Of a DNA stretch of 64,000 nucleotides, positions 34,157 to 43,609 are shown piece after piece. Position 1 is the stretch's first letter. Every line of letters starts with the position of its first letter. Made by a program: the position numbers and the translations under genes. Where the stretch lies: positions 327,514-391,513 of the forward strand of contig CAWEQO010000007.1 of assembly GCA_963811225.1 (NCBI GenBank). The letters run 5' to 3'. The DNA comes from CAWEQO01 sp963811225 (GTDB lineage Bacteria; Chloroflexota; Anaerolineae; Anaerolineales; Anaerolineaceae). The notes under the pieces were generated by a model. The model was not told where the DNA came from. It ran no database searches and saw only the letters and a list, made by a program, of their open reading frames with translations.

Positions 34157-36725
34157 ATGGAAGTAACAGAACAAACCCTTTGGCGAGTTTTACTGGTTGA
34201 TACCAACAGAAAAAACTATGAGGACACCCGCGGAATGTTGAATTTGTCGCGTGAGTGGCGGTTTAAGCTGGAGTGGGCTTCCTCATTCAAAGAAGGGCAA
34301 CAAAAGATTGAAAAGAATCAATACAACGCCGTCTTGATCAACGACGATCTTGGCGCGCATACCGGTATCGAGCTGCTCAAAGCGGTGTCGGCGCAGGGCT
34401 TCTCGGCCCCCTTGATCTTGCTGACAGAACAGGAAGTGCATGGCATGGACGAGGTCGCCATGCAGTCGGGTGTAGTCCTACACCTCACGCGCGACGAAGT
34501 CACGCCGCTGCTGCTGGAACGCTCGATCCGCTATGCCATCGAGAGAAAACAGGCCGAGCAAGAACTGAAACGCTCGGAAGAGCGTTTCTCTAAGGCCTTC
34601 GAGGGCAGCCCGGACCCCATGTTGATCAGTCACATGCCGGACCTGGTGATCCTGGAGGTCAACCGGAGCTTCGAGCGCGTTTTCGGCTTCCAAATGACGA
34701 GGTGGTCGGGAAAACCTCCTTCGAGCTGAACCTTTTTGCGAACCCCGAAGAACGCCAGCACAGTATAGAACTCATGCGTGCCTATGGCTACCTGCGAGAC
34801 TTCGAGGTGGAAATGAAGACCCGTGACGGGGGAGGACCGGGACGTGAGCCTGTCGATCGAGACCATCACCATCCACGACGAAGAGCACATCCTGACCATC
34901 GTTCACGATATCACCGAGCGCAAGCGCATGGAACGGGCGCTGCGGGCCAGCGAGCACCGCTACCGCACTTTCTTTGAGAACCTGGCGAATGCGGTGGTCC
35001 TTTTGGAAGCGGTCCGTGACGAGCAAGATCAGGTGACCGACTGGATGATCCAGGATGCCAATGAGGCGGCCTTAAGGATCGTCGGACTCAGCCGTGAGGA
35101 ACTGCGCGGCCGGCCGTTTGCCCGCCTGCTTGACCCGGTTGCGATGGTGGGGCGCACCGACATCTTCCTTGAGGCGCTGGAGTCGGGCACGACGAAGGCG
35201 TACGAAGCCTCTTATCGAGGCCGACTGTACCAGGGCACGGCTTTCCCGATGAACAAGGACACGATTGCCATCACCGGATTGGACGTGACCGAGAAGAGGC
35301 GGGCCGAGCAAGCGGCACAAGAGAGCGAAGAGCGCTTCCGCAACCTGGCCAACAGCATCTCGCAGCTGGCATGGATGGCGGAACCGGCTGGTGGAACTCT
35401 TCTGGTATAACCAGCGTTGGTTCGATTATACCGGCACCACCTTAGAGGAAGTGCAAGGGTGGGGCTGGGAAAAGGTGCATCATCCGGACCACCTCGAACG
35501 GGTGGTGAAAAAGATCCGCCGCCACTTTGAAACCGGTGAGTTTTGGGAAGACACCTTCCCACTGCGGGGCAAAGACGGGAAGTACCGCTGGTTCCTCAGT
35601 CGAGCCGTGCCAATCCGGGATGAAACCGGGAAAGTGATCCGCTGGTTTGGCACCAACACGGATATCACCGAGCAGCGTGAAATCGAAGCGGCCCTGCGCG
35701 AGAGCGAAGAGCGCTTCAGGATCGCGCTGGCCTACGCTCCCATCGTGGTCTTTAGTCTGGACACCGAGCAGCGCTTCACCTGGATCCACAACCCTGTTTT
35801 TGGATTGACGACCAAGGACGTGCTCGGTAAGCGCTCGGATGAGCTGTGGCCGCCGGAAGACGTGAAAGAATTAATGGCCTTCTTACAGGACGTGCTCGAT
35901 ACCCGCACGGCGAGCAGCCGTGAATTGTACTTGCCAACCGGTGGCGAGTGGGAGTACTCCATCATTACGGCCAAGCCAACCTTCGACGAAAACGGCGAGG
36001 CCAGCGGCCTGGTTGGCGCCGCCATGGACATCAGCGAAACCCGCAAGCTGCAAGCCCAGCAGGTGGAAAACGACGCCCGGGTGCGGGCGCAGCACCTGTT
36101 GATGGAGTACCGCGAAAAGGAACGCTTGCAGCTGGCGCGCAGCCTGCACGATGAGCCCTTGCAGAACATGATTGCAGCCCAGATAGAGCTCAGCCAGATT
36201 GAGCCTCCCACTGACAGCTACTCGATTGAAAACCTGCAAACCGCCCAAGAACTGCTGGCTAAGACGATCAACAGTGTGCGCATGCTGGCGCTGGATCTGC
36301 GCCCGCCTACGCTGATGCACCTGGGGTTGTCGAAGGCTATCCATGCCCATATCGACACGTTCCGAGAGCGAAACCCGGGGATTGAGGTGGCGGAAGAGCT
36401 GCCCGAGGATGGGAAGACCCTCCCGGAAGATGTGCGCTTAACACTGTACCGGGTCTTTCAGGAATTGTTGAGCAATATCGCCAAACATGCCGAAGCCAGC
36501 GAGATCAAGGTTTCCATGCAGATCGAACCGCAGCAGGTGGTATTCGAAGTGCAGGACAACGGCAAGGGCTTCGAGCCGCCGCGGCAGTGGATCGACCTGG
36601 CGTATGGAGGGCATCTGGGGTTGGTGGGGGTCTTCGAGCGACTGGAAGTCATCCACGGCAAGTTGGAGATTAAATCCGTTCCTGAGAAGGGAACGTGCGT
36701 CAAAGTGATCATCCCCTTAAGATAA
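34157..36725 (+). CDS. Receiver/PAS sensor histidine kinase (three frameshifts)
   Basis: Reads as one protein of about 855 residues split over three frames. Domains in order: a receiver-like N-terminus (LLVDTN, LINDDLG), PAS (from SEERFSKAFEGSPDPML), a second PAS (YRTFFENLANAVVLLEA), a third (FWYNQRWFDYTGTT), a fourth (RIALAYAPIVVFSL), HisKA_3 with His in ARSLHDEPLQNM, and HATPase (LLSNIAKHAEA, VQDNGKGFE). Breaks: 34692-34694 (A-run, one base short), 34828-34832 (five G, one too many), and about 35388-35400 (one too many). Conservation continues across every break, so sequence error is likely. The GNAT gene follows 23 bases later. Confidence 0.82.
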
Positions 36726-36748
36726 GTTTTGTTCGCAGAGGATGGCCC

Positions 36749-37709
36749 TTGAACACCGATCTGAGCATTCACTGCTTCACCCCAGCCGAGATCCAGGCCG
36801 TGTTCGAGCTGGAACTGGCGTATGAGCGCCAGTTCCCAGGCGCGCTGGTCGTGCCGGCGGAAGCCTACCTGTCACCCGGGTTCCACCAGGGACAGGATGT
36901 ATTCTGCCGCGCTGCGGGGCGAGCGACTGCTGGCCTACGCCCCGGTTTACGTGCAGCCTGTCGCTGACGGCCCCGAAGAACAGCCGCACATCGCTTGGGC
37001 CGAGATCAAAACCTACCCCGACCTGGCGAACCCCTACCCGATCAAAGACCTCCTGCTGGAACGGTTGATCGAGCGGGCCCGCACGATCGTACGGGAAGCC
37101 CAGTTACCCGCTCGCCCGCTGCGGTTGATGTTCGAATACCGGTTGAACGAAATCCCCGCAGTCGAGTACCTCCTCTCACGCGGCTTCGCCTATGCGAAGT
37201 CAACCTTCCAAATGGTGCGTGATTTGCCCGAACCCCTGCCGCGGACGACGCTTGCGGATGGCCTGCGCATTCGGCGCTGGAAGATGGAGTGCAAGGACGA
37301 GCAGCAAGGCTACGTCGACGCTCGCAATGAATGCTTCCCGCAAGCGACGATCAGCCTGGAGAGCTGGCTGTACTTTATGCAGTCGGCGGAATGGAAAAAC
37401 GGCGCCGCGATCGGCTGCTTCGCAGGTGATGAACTGGTGGGGAATGTGAGCGTGTATTGGAACGAGGAAGAGATACAGGCAGAGGGCCTGCGGTTTGGCT
37501 ACACGGAGGATATTTTCGTGCGTCCAGGGTGGCGCGGCCAGGGCATCGCCCGGGCCATGCTGGCCGAGGGGATGCGGTTTTTGCAGGAGAAAGACATGGC
37601 GCAGGCGCGACTGTCGGTTGCCGCGATGAATGAGACTGCCCTGCGGTTGTACCAAGGGTTGGGGTACCGGGTGGCCCAAGAGAGCCAGCAGTACGGCAAG
37701 GATTTCTAA
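36749..37709 (+). CDS. GNAT-family N-acetyltransferase (frameshifted)
   Basis: About 319 residues. The C-terminal half is a typical GNAT fold: FVRPGWRGQGIARAML is the acetyl-CoA pyrophosphate-binding motif A and MNETALRLYQGLGY is motif B. The N-terminal half resembles a second, degenerate GNAT domain. The proposed TTG start at 36749 has AGAGG about seven bases upstream. One extra base near 36907-36908 (CC) separates GQDVFC from LRGERLLAYAPV. The acetylated substrate is unknown. Confidence 0.72.
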
Positions 37710-37733
37710 ATCGAGAGAGCCTTTCGACGTCAA

Positions 37734-37768
37734 CAGGGACCGGTGCGTTCATGCCGGTCCCTGTTTTT
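37734..37768 (+). terminator. Intrinsic terminator after GNAT gene
   Basis: CAGGGACCGG (37734-37743) pairs with CCGGTCCCTG (37754-37763) and is followed by TTTTTCTTTTT. Confidence 0.88.
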
Positions 37769-37777
37769 CTTTTTCGG

Positions 37778-37806
37778 TGGACAAGGTCTAACCGATCCGT
37801 TATAAT
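37778..37806 (+). promoter_or_regulatory. Promoter of nirK
   Basis: TGGACA (37778-37783), 17 bases, TATAAT (37801-37806). The following AT-rich leader runs to a ribosome site AGGAGAGAGATCCGT before the start at 37874. No clear FNR or NnrR dyad was recognised. Confidence 0.6.
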
Positions 37807-37873
37807 ATATGGGAAATAAGGTAAATATTATTATATTTATATAAAGAATGATCAATAGAGGAGAGAGATCCGT

Positions 37874-38953
37874 ATGCAAACAAATTCCCCTACAGGGACG
37901 AAGTCGAAGGCAGTCTTCCTGTCGCTAGCGCTGCTGCTGCTCATGCTGGCAAGCGCGTGCGCAGGCACTACGCAGGGTTCCGGCAACAACGGCGCCCCCG
38001 CCCAGGGCGCTACGAGCGAAGCAACCCGGGCCGAAGTGGCGACGAACAGCATCGCCCGGGCGCCGGATGATCTTCCCGGACCCTTGAACCGCAGCACCAG
38101 CGAGAACGTGCGGGTAGACCTGGAAGCGGTCGAACTGGAGGCGCGGCTGGCGGACGGTGTAAGCTACCAGTATTGGACCTTCAACGGGAAGGTGCCGGGG
38201 CCGTTCGTGCGTGTGCGGGTGGGAGATGTGGTGGAGGTCCACCTGAAGAACAATGCCAACGACGTATCCCCCCACTCGGTCGACTTCCATGCGGTGACGG
38301 GGCCGGGCGGCGGCGCGGTCTCGACGCAGACCAATCCGGGTGAGGAGACGAGCTTCACTTTCAAGGCGCTCAAACCGGGCCTGTACGTTTATCACTGCGC
38401 GACTCCGGTGGTTGCCCATCATATCGCCAACGGCATGTATGGCATGATCCTGGTGGAGCCGGAGGAAGGCCTGCCGCAGGTGGACCACGAGTACTATGTC
38501 ATGCAGGGCGAGATCTACACGAACGAAGCGCTGGGAACCAGGGGCGCAGACACCTACAGCCACGAGAACCTGCTGGATGAGAAGCCGACCTACTTTGTGT
38601 TCAACGGGGATGTCGGCAGCCTGACGGACGAGAATCCACTGCAGGCCAACACCGGTGAGTCGCTGCGCATCTACTTTGGTGTGGGCGGCCCGAACCACAT
38701 CTCCTCGTTCCATGTCATCGGCGAGATCTTCGACCGTGTCTACAACCTGGCTTCGCTGACCACGCCGCCGATCACCGATGTGCAGACCACGCTGGTCCCG
38801 CCGGGTGGCGCGACAGTGGTGGAGCTGACCACGGAGGTGCCGGGGCAGTACATCCTGGTGGACCATGCGCTGTCGAGGATGGAGCGTGGGCTGGTGGGGT
38901 ACTTGCAGGTGCAAGGGGCCGAGAATCCAGACGTGTTCCAACCGGGACAATAG
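37874..38953 (+). CDS. nirK: Copper-containing nitrite reductase, lipoprotein form
   Basis: 359 residues. A lipoprotein signal ends at Cys29 (LASAC) and is followed by a low-complexity linker. Two cupredoxin domains carry the NirK ligand set: type 1 copper His134, Cys175, His183, Met188; type 2 copper His139, His174, His331; catalytic Asp137 (HSVDFH) and His280 (SSFHVIGE). It reduces nitrite to nitric oxide outside the cytoplasmic membrane, anchored by lipid. No nor, nos or accessory genes are adjacent, so its role may be partial denitrification or nitrite detoxification. It has its own promoter and terminator. Confidence 0.94.
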   Translation: MQTNSPTGTKSKAVFLSLALLLLMLASACAGTTQGSGNNGAPAQGATSEATRAEVATNSIARAPDDLPGPLNRSTSENVRVDLEAVELEARLADGVSYQYWTFNGKVPGPFVRVRVGDVVEVHLKNNANDVSPHSVDFHAVTGPGGGAVSTQTNPGEETSFTFKALKPGLYVYHCATPVVAHHIANGMYGMILVEPEEGLPQVDHEYYVMQGEIYTNEALGTRGADTYSHENLLDEKPTYFVFNGDVGSLTDENPLQANTGESLRIYFGVGGPNHISSFHVIGEIFDRVYNLASLTTPPITDVQTTLVPPGGATVVELTTEVPGQYILVDHALSRMERGLVGYLQVQGAENPDVFQPGQ

Positions 38954-39012
38954 AGGAACAAACGTGAAAAAAACCTCCTGAAAACAGGAGGTTTTTTTCA
39001 CGTTTGTTCCTC
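38953..39012. terminator. 28-bp perfect stem terminator after nirK
   Basis: Arms 38953-38980 and 38985-39012 are perfect complements around AAAA. The core A7-CCTCCTG/CAGGAGG-T7 is a classical terminator, extended by another 13-14 paired bases. It begins at the nirK stop codon. Confidence 0.92.
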
Positions 39013-39112
39013 GTTCGCTGCAGCAATTGTTACCTCATTCCAAAGAGATGAGGACAAAATGAGGGGATTGCGCTATACTGAGTATCAATGACTAAAGCAG
39101 CAAGGAGGAACG

Positions 39113-39484
39113 ATGACAGACCCATTCGAAGAAATGCTTGAGGATTATTCGCCGGATGTAAAAGCGATCAGTGATATCCTGCGCTCCGAAATTCAGAAGG
39201 CGGCCCCACAAGCAGTGGAAACATTCAACCCAGAACAAAAACACCTGATTTATTCGATGAGCGACACTTCCGGCAGCGGAACGATCTTGCTGTCACCCAA
39301 AAAAGATTTTGTCTTACTCGTGTTTAAAGGCAGCGATCAGCTGCAAGACCCGGAAGACTTATTAGGGGACGAAGGTAAGCCGACCCGGTTCATGACCGTC
39401 CGGACGGTCGAGGAAGCAAACAGCGCTGCACTCAGCGAGTTGTTTGCGAATGTGTGGAATAATGATGCCGCCAGGGAGCAATAA
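39113..39484 (+). CDS. DUF1801 family protein
   Basis: 123 residues of the YdhG-like DUF1801 fold: an N-terminal helix pair with VKAISDILRSEIQKAAPQA and a central ILLSPKKDFVLLVFKGS. Start behind GCAAGGAGGAACG. The family has no established function. It stands alone between a terminator and a convergent methyltransferase gene. Confidence 0.8.
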   Translation: MTDPFEEMLEDYSPDVKAISDILRSEIQKAAPQAVETFNPEQKHLIYSMSDTSGSGTILLSPKKDFVLLVFKGSDQLQDPEDLLGDEGKPTRFMTVRTVEEANSAALSELFANVWNNDAAREQ

Positions 39485-39550
39485 GCGGCTTTCTTTGTGT
39501 CGGATACCTTTTAAGTACAGATAATTTGGTGAGGAATATCAGCCCCTGGA

Positions 39551-40465
39551 CTAATTTTTTCGGGCGATGATTAAGATGTGCTCGTCAGGGAATGACACGC
39601 CAGGCGTTTCGATCTCCACGGCACGCTGCCACTTTTCTTCATCCACCGTGAGCTTTCGAAGCTCCTGAATTTCCAACCGGTTTTCCGCAAACAGCGACCG
39701 GAACTCTTCCTCGCGAAAATACTGATAGCTTTCCAGGCGCTCCGTCTGCCAAAGCTGTTTCCCTAAAAACATGGACTTGGTGATATAGCGGGTGAAATCG
39801 TGCCGGGATAGTTCGATAACAAATCGATCGGCGCCTGAACGGTAAGATATCCGGAACGGGATGTATTCCCGCGTGAAGACCTGAAAGTTCTCCAGCGCCT
39901 GCGCATTTCGGAAACGGATGCGAATGAGCTGCTGCAAGTCACCTTGCGGTTCCAGGCCGTCGAACAGGACGAGACAACCTCCGTGAACGACACAGCCTGC
40001 AGCCAGGGAAAACGCCCGCCTGACCTGCTGCTTGGCCAACAGCACGTCCACCTCCCCCAGCGCCTCCGAATATCCGGCAGAAAATACCTCGTGCAGCGCA
40101 TTGACAAGCGTGACGATATCGAACTGCCCCAGATTCTCTACAAAATCCTTATCCGTAAAATCGCCTTCGACGAAAGTCGCAGAAGGGTATGCGCGCCGGG
40201 CCGCTTCGAGGGAAGATTGCAGATAATCAACACCGATGGAAGCCTCGGCAGAACACTCGCGAGTATGCGCTTCTACCAGCGAGCCGATGATCTGCCCTTT
40301 TCCGCAGCCCAGCTCCAAAAGGTGTACGGGCCTTCCGAGATTACCAGAAAGCTGCCGGATGATTCTCGAAATATCCAGGATGGCTTCTTTCTTTCCCTGG
40401 TTTTGCAGCTCCGTAAGACGACCTTCCCAGTACAACTCCCAGAAATTGTCACTTTCCACATTCAC
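39551..40465 (-). CDS. Class I SAM-dependent methyltransferase
   Basis: 304 residues. The SAM-binding motif I is HLLELGCGKGQI, followed by an acidic strand end (SIGVDYLQ) and a motif near FDIVTLVNALHEVF. The N-terminal extension (ELYWEGRLTELQNQGK) and the long C-terminal part do not point to a known substrate group. It converges on the DUF1801 gene. Upstream (40466-40755) there is no recognisable gene, only a small hairpin (CGCCAC/GTGGCG near 40485). Confidence 0.82.
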   Translation of the reverse strand: MNVESDNFWELYWEGRLTELQNQGKKEAILDISRIIRQLSGNLGRPVHLLELGCGKGQIIGSLVEAHTRECSAEASIGVDYLQSSLEAARRAYPSATFVEGDFTDKDFVENLGQFDIVTLVNALHEVFSAGYSEALGEVDVLLAKQQVRRAFSLAAGCVVHGGCLVLFDGLEPQGDLQQLIRIRFRNAQALENFQVFTREYIPFRISYRSGADRFVIELSRHDFTRYITKSMFLGKQLWQTERLESYQYFREEEFRSLFAENRLEIQELRKLTVDEEKWQRAVEIETPGVSFPDEHILIIARKN

Positions 40466-40755
40466 CTGCTATCGAAAAAACCCCGCCACGAATCCGATGG
40501 TGGCGTCATTGGCTGGTCATCGCTCGTGGATATGATACCACAAGGCTGTACACAGCACCGCGCCAAGCAGCCGGCTCTCGGCTCATACAGGCCGCGATTG
40601 AGGCTCCATCACGGTACGGCTGTGTAAACTCGGGGAAGTAGTCAATAAAATCATCATGCATACGACTGCCAGGATCGAAAAGATGATGATCGATACCAGC
40701 CATTATGGATTGTATATCTCGTGCTGCGAAATCGACAAATTATATTCCGGGAAAG
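40466..40755. other. Gene-free stretch left of the insertion sequence
   Basis: No open frame with credible coding character. A short minus-strand frame (about 65 codons, 40506-40703) has no recognisable family and may be a remnant. The insertion sequence begins at 40762. Confidence 0.45.
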
Positions 40756-40761
40756 GTGATA

Positions 40762-42461
40762 CCCACATTCCGCACCTTGGAATAGCGGATTTTGGGAATA
40801 TCGGGTAATCTTGGGGGATGAACCCCGAAACGCGCTATGAAACACAACGGATGGATCACCTGGGGATTGTGGCTGGGATCTGCCAGGAGATCGGGCTGAT
40901 CGAAGAAATCGACCGGCAAGTTGGGCCCAGCGAACAAAAGGTGAGTGTTGGGCAAGGAACGCAGGCAATGGTACTGAATGCTCTGGGCTTCAGCAGCCGG
41001 GCATTGTATTTGATGCCGGACTATCTGCACAACAAACCGGTGGATTTACTGATTGGTCCGGGTCTGGTTGCCGAAGATTTCAACGATGACAGCCTGGGAC
41101 GCAGCCTGGAGGCACTTTACGCTAAAGGAGTGACCGAGGTATTTGCCCAAGTGGCGGCGCGAGCCTTAGGGGTGTACGGGATTGAACACCATTTTGTGCA
41201 TGTGGACAGCAGTTCTTTTCACTTGCATGGGCAATATGAAATCGAAGAGCCGAACAAGGAAGCGATCACAATCACGGAAGGCTACTCGCGGGATCACCGT
41301 CCAGATCTCAAGCAGGTGGTGGTGCAGTTGATCACCAGCCAGAAATCCGCACTGCCGGTTTGGTTGGAAGTATTGAGCGGCAACAGCAGTGATAAAGAGA
41401 CCTTTCCCCTCAGCGTAGAAGCCTACAACAAGCAGCTTGGAGGGGGTGAAACGCCATACTATGTCATGGACAGTGCGGGCTATGCGGCAGACAACCTGAA
41501 AACGTTGAAGGACATGCTGTGGTTGATGCGGGTGCCGGAGACGCTTGCGGAAGCCAAGCGGCTCGTGCGGGAGAGCGAAAAGGCAGACATGCAGTGTCTG
41601 ACAGAAGGTTACTGGGGCAAAGAGGTTGCAGTTACCTATGGCGATATTGAACAGCGCTGGTTGGTGGTTTTCTCCCAGGCCGCTTATGAGCGCGAACTGC
41701 ATACCTTGACCAAAAACCAGGAAAAAGAACGTCAAGCGGCTGAGAAGCAGTGGCACAAGTTGGGTGGGCAGACCTTCAACTGCCAGGAAGACGCCGAAAC
41801 CGCTGCAAAACAATTCAACCAGGGCTGGAAGTTCCACCAGGCAGATGCGGAAGCTGCCCCAATCACTCAATATGCCCGGCGCGGACGTCCCTCGGCTGAA
41901 GATAAGCCAGAGATTGTGGGGTACGGTTTGACAGGGAGCATTTCCGCCGACCCAGAGCGGGTCGAAGCGGCGAAACGCACCTTGGGCAAGTTCATCATCG
42001 CCACGAATGAACTCGACCCTCAAAAATTATCCCCCATACAAATACTTGAGAACTATACCGACCAGGGCGTTTCGGTCGAGCGCGGTTTTCGCTTTCTCAA
42101 AGATCCGCTTTTCTTCGCTGATAGTCTATTTCTCAAGAAACCCGAGCGGATCATGGCGTTGATGATGATTATGGGACTGGCACTGCTCATCTATGCTCTG
42201 GCAGAACGCCAACTTCGCCTGGGGTTGGAGGAAAGTAATGAAAAGATCCCCGATCAGAAGGGCAAACCGACCGCAACTCCCACTATTCGTTGGGTTTTTC
42301 AGACTTTTGAGGGAATTGATATTCTGTCCGTCTGGGTGAATGGGCAGCCAACGCTCCGTCAGGTACTCAACCTACGACCCGTTCACCAGCAAGTTATTCG
42401 TTTGTTCGGTTCCCGTGTCCGTAATTGCTATTTCCTCGATCCTTGAGGTGCGGAATGTGGG
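40762..42461 (+). mobile_element. Intact IS1634-type insertion sequence
   Basis: 1700 bases bounded by perfect 16-base terminal inverted repeats CCCACATTCCGCACCT (40762-40777) and its complement (42446-42461). Each side is flanked by the direct repeat GTGATA (40756-40761 and 42462-42467), a 6-base target duplication. One transposase gene fills it. Perfect ends and duplication indicate a recent insertion into a non-coding stretch. Confidence 0.92.
40818..42446 (+). CDS. IS1634-family transposase
   Basis: 542 residues, uninterrupted, and of the usual length for the family. The N-terminal region (residues about 1-110, HLGIVAGICQEIGLIEEID) corresponds to the DUF4277 domain common in IS1634/IS4-group transposases; the central part contains an acidic catalytic strand (HVDSSSFHLHGQ) and a later VERGFRFLKDP segment, the YREK-like region with the third acid. 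Its stop codon reaches the right inverted repeat. It catalyses cut-and-paste transposition of the surrounding element. Confidence 0.92.
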   Translation: MNPETRYETQRMDHLGIVAGICQEIGLIEEIDRQVGPSEQKVSVGQGTQAMVLNALGFSSRALYLMPDYLHNKPVDLLIGPGLVAEDFNDDSLGRSLEALYAKGVTEVFAQVAARALGVYGIEHHFVHVDSSSFHLHGQYEIEEPNKEAITITEGYSRDHRPDLKQVVVQLITSQKSALPVWLEVLSGNSSDKETFPLSVEAYNKQLGGGETPYYVMDSAGYAADNLKTLKDMLWLMRVPETLAEAKRLVRESEKADMQCLTEGYWGKEVAVTYGDIEQRWLVVFSQAAYERELHTLTKNQEKERQAAEKQWHKLGGQTFNCQEDAETAAKQFNQGWKFHQADAEAAPITQYARRGRPSAEDKPEIVGYGLTGSISADPERVEAAKRTLGKFIIATNELDPQKLSPIQILENYTDQGVSVERGFRFLKDPLFFADSLFLKKPERIMALMMIMGLALLIYALAERQLRLGLEESNEKIPDQKGKPTATPTIRWVFQTFEGIDILSVWVNGQPTLRQVLNLRPVHQQVIRLFGSRVRNCYFLDP

Positions 42462-42484
42462 GTGATAAATTGCGCCGGCAATCT

Positions 42485-43267
42485 TCAGATGCGAAAGGCC
42501 CATGCGCCGATGGGGTCCATCTTGCCTTTCAGCTCAAGCTGCTGGTATATGGCATCCACCAAATCGAGATCGGCTGCCTCGTAGGCTGCGTCGCTAATCA
42601 GGATCTCCCCCGCATCCGCCAGGGAGGCAAGGCGTGAGGCAATATTGACGTTATCTCCCAGAGCCGTGAAATCCTTGGGGCTGTCCTCGCTGGCGCCAAC
42701 GACGCCGACGTATGCTTGCCCGGTATGGACACCAATTCCTACAGGTATCCAGGGACCGCCAGGATCGCGGTGGCCTGTAAGTTGGAGCAAGCTTCGGGCT
42801 GCTTTAACCGCTCGCCGCGCATGTTGAGGCCCGGCCATGCCTGGGATGAATAAACCAACCACCTCATCTCCAACCAACCGGTCTACCAGAGCATCGCCTT
42901 TAATCAAGACATCGGTGGCCGTGATGTAAAACCGGTTGATTAGCTTACCAAATTCAGCCGCTCTCATCTTGGAGGCCAGGTCGGTTGAGCCGCGTACATC
43001 GGCAAAGAGCATTGTTAAAACGACTTCTGCACCTCCAGGGTGCTCAAACCGGGCGCATGACTCACAGTAACGTGGGTTATAGCGAGATTGGTCCCGGCCG
43101 ATTAAATGCATTAGAAAGCCTCCCCAACTTTTGAAAGGCGCGTTACACAACTTGCAGCGTGGGCTGGAAGGCAGCAATCCAAGGAGATGAATGAGATTAC
43201 GAGGCAGATGCTCCCCCTGAGTGAGCACGAGATACCACTCTTCTTCAGGTGTCCGTTTTTCAGGCAT
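42485..43267 (-). CDS. Class III adenylate/guanylate cyclase-like protein with N-terminal zinc finger
   Basis: 260 residues from the ATG at 43267, chosen for GGAGGACTTT just upstream. Residues about 35-90 hold a CKLCNAPF and CESCARF pair (zinc knuckles). The cyclase domain has the metal-binding FADVRGSTDLA, the DGxVGDEV-like LVGDEVVGLF, and GVHTGQAYVG plus ALGDNVNIASRLASLA. No membrane segment is seen. It may make cAMP or cGMP, or sense a ligand. Its promoter side borders the tRNA fragment and the integrase. Confidence 0.88.
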   Translation of the reverse strand: MPEKRTPEEEWYLVLTQGEHLPRNLIHLLGLLPSSPRCKLCNAPFKSWGGFLMHLIGRDQSRYNPRYCESCARFEHPGGAEVVLTMLFADVRGSTDLASKMRAAEFGKLINRFYITATDVLIKGDALVDRLVGDEVVGLFIPGMAGPQHARRAVKAARSLLQLTGHRDPGGPWIPVGIGVHTGQAYVGVVGASEDSPKDFTALGDNVNIASRLASLADAGEILISDAAYEAADLDLVDAIYQQLELKGKMDPIGAWAFRI

Positions 43268-43405
43268 AAAGTCCTCCAATCGAAACAGCAAATGGGCTAC
43301 GAATAAACTACCAATCATATAAATTTTATCAAAAAATTTGGAGTGATAGGCGCAAGTGGATCGACCGGCTGGCTTCTGAAAGTATATTCCCCCATAAATA
43401 GCAAA

Positions 43406-43425
43406 TGGAGGTCCAAAGACCTCCA
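43406..43425 (-). terminator. Hairpin downstream of the tRNA fragment
   Basis: Perfect TGGAGGTC/GACCTCCA stem with loop CAAA just beyond the tRNA 3' end. It is probably the native terminator of the original tRNA gene. Confidence 0.6.
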
Positions 43426-43436
43426 CGTATGCCAGG

Positions 43437-43478
43437 TGGCGAGAGTGGGATTTGAACCCACGACCAAGGGCTTATGAG
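43437..43478 (-). tRNA. Truncated tRNA-Met 3' fragment, likely attachment site
   Basis: The minus strand reads CTCATAA (anticodon loop, CAT), GCCCT, a variable region, a perfect T-arm GTGGG-TTCAAAT-CCCAC, then TCTCGCC-A. The 5' half (acceptor, D-arm, 5' anticodon stem) is absent: the bases upstream do not pair. The anticodon indicates Met, or Ile if the C is modified. A 3' tRNA piece beside an integrase is the usual scar of site-specific integration; the intact tRNA should be at the other end of the element, outside the window. Confidence 0.75.
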
Positions 43479-43609
43479 TTTGGGTCCAGTAAGCCGCCTA
43501 GAAACCATAATTGCGGAAGCCTGAAAAGCACTATATATAGGGGATGATATCCAACTCAACCCCCACCGATGGGGGGTCATCGAGAAATGTTAAAAAAGGA
43601 GTTGGACAA

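Noticed and set aside
34702..35410. Separate small PAS proteins
   Set aside because: Fragments join into one kinase when single bases are corrected; PAS borders are cut in mid-domain.
40506..40703. Minus-strand gene of 65 codons beside the IS
   Set aside because: No ribosome site, no family pattern; could be a remnant but not supportable as a gene.
43437..43510. Complete tRNA gene
   Set aside because: Only the 3' half folds; the upstream bases do not pair with the acceptor or anticodon stems.
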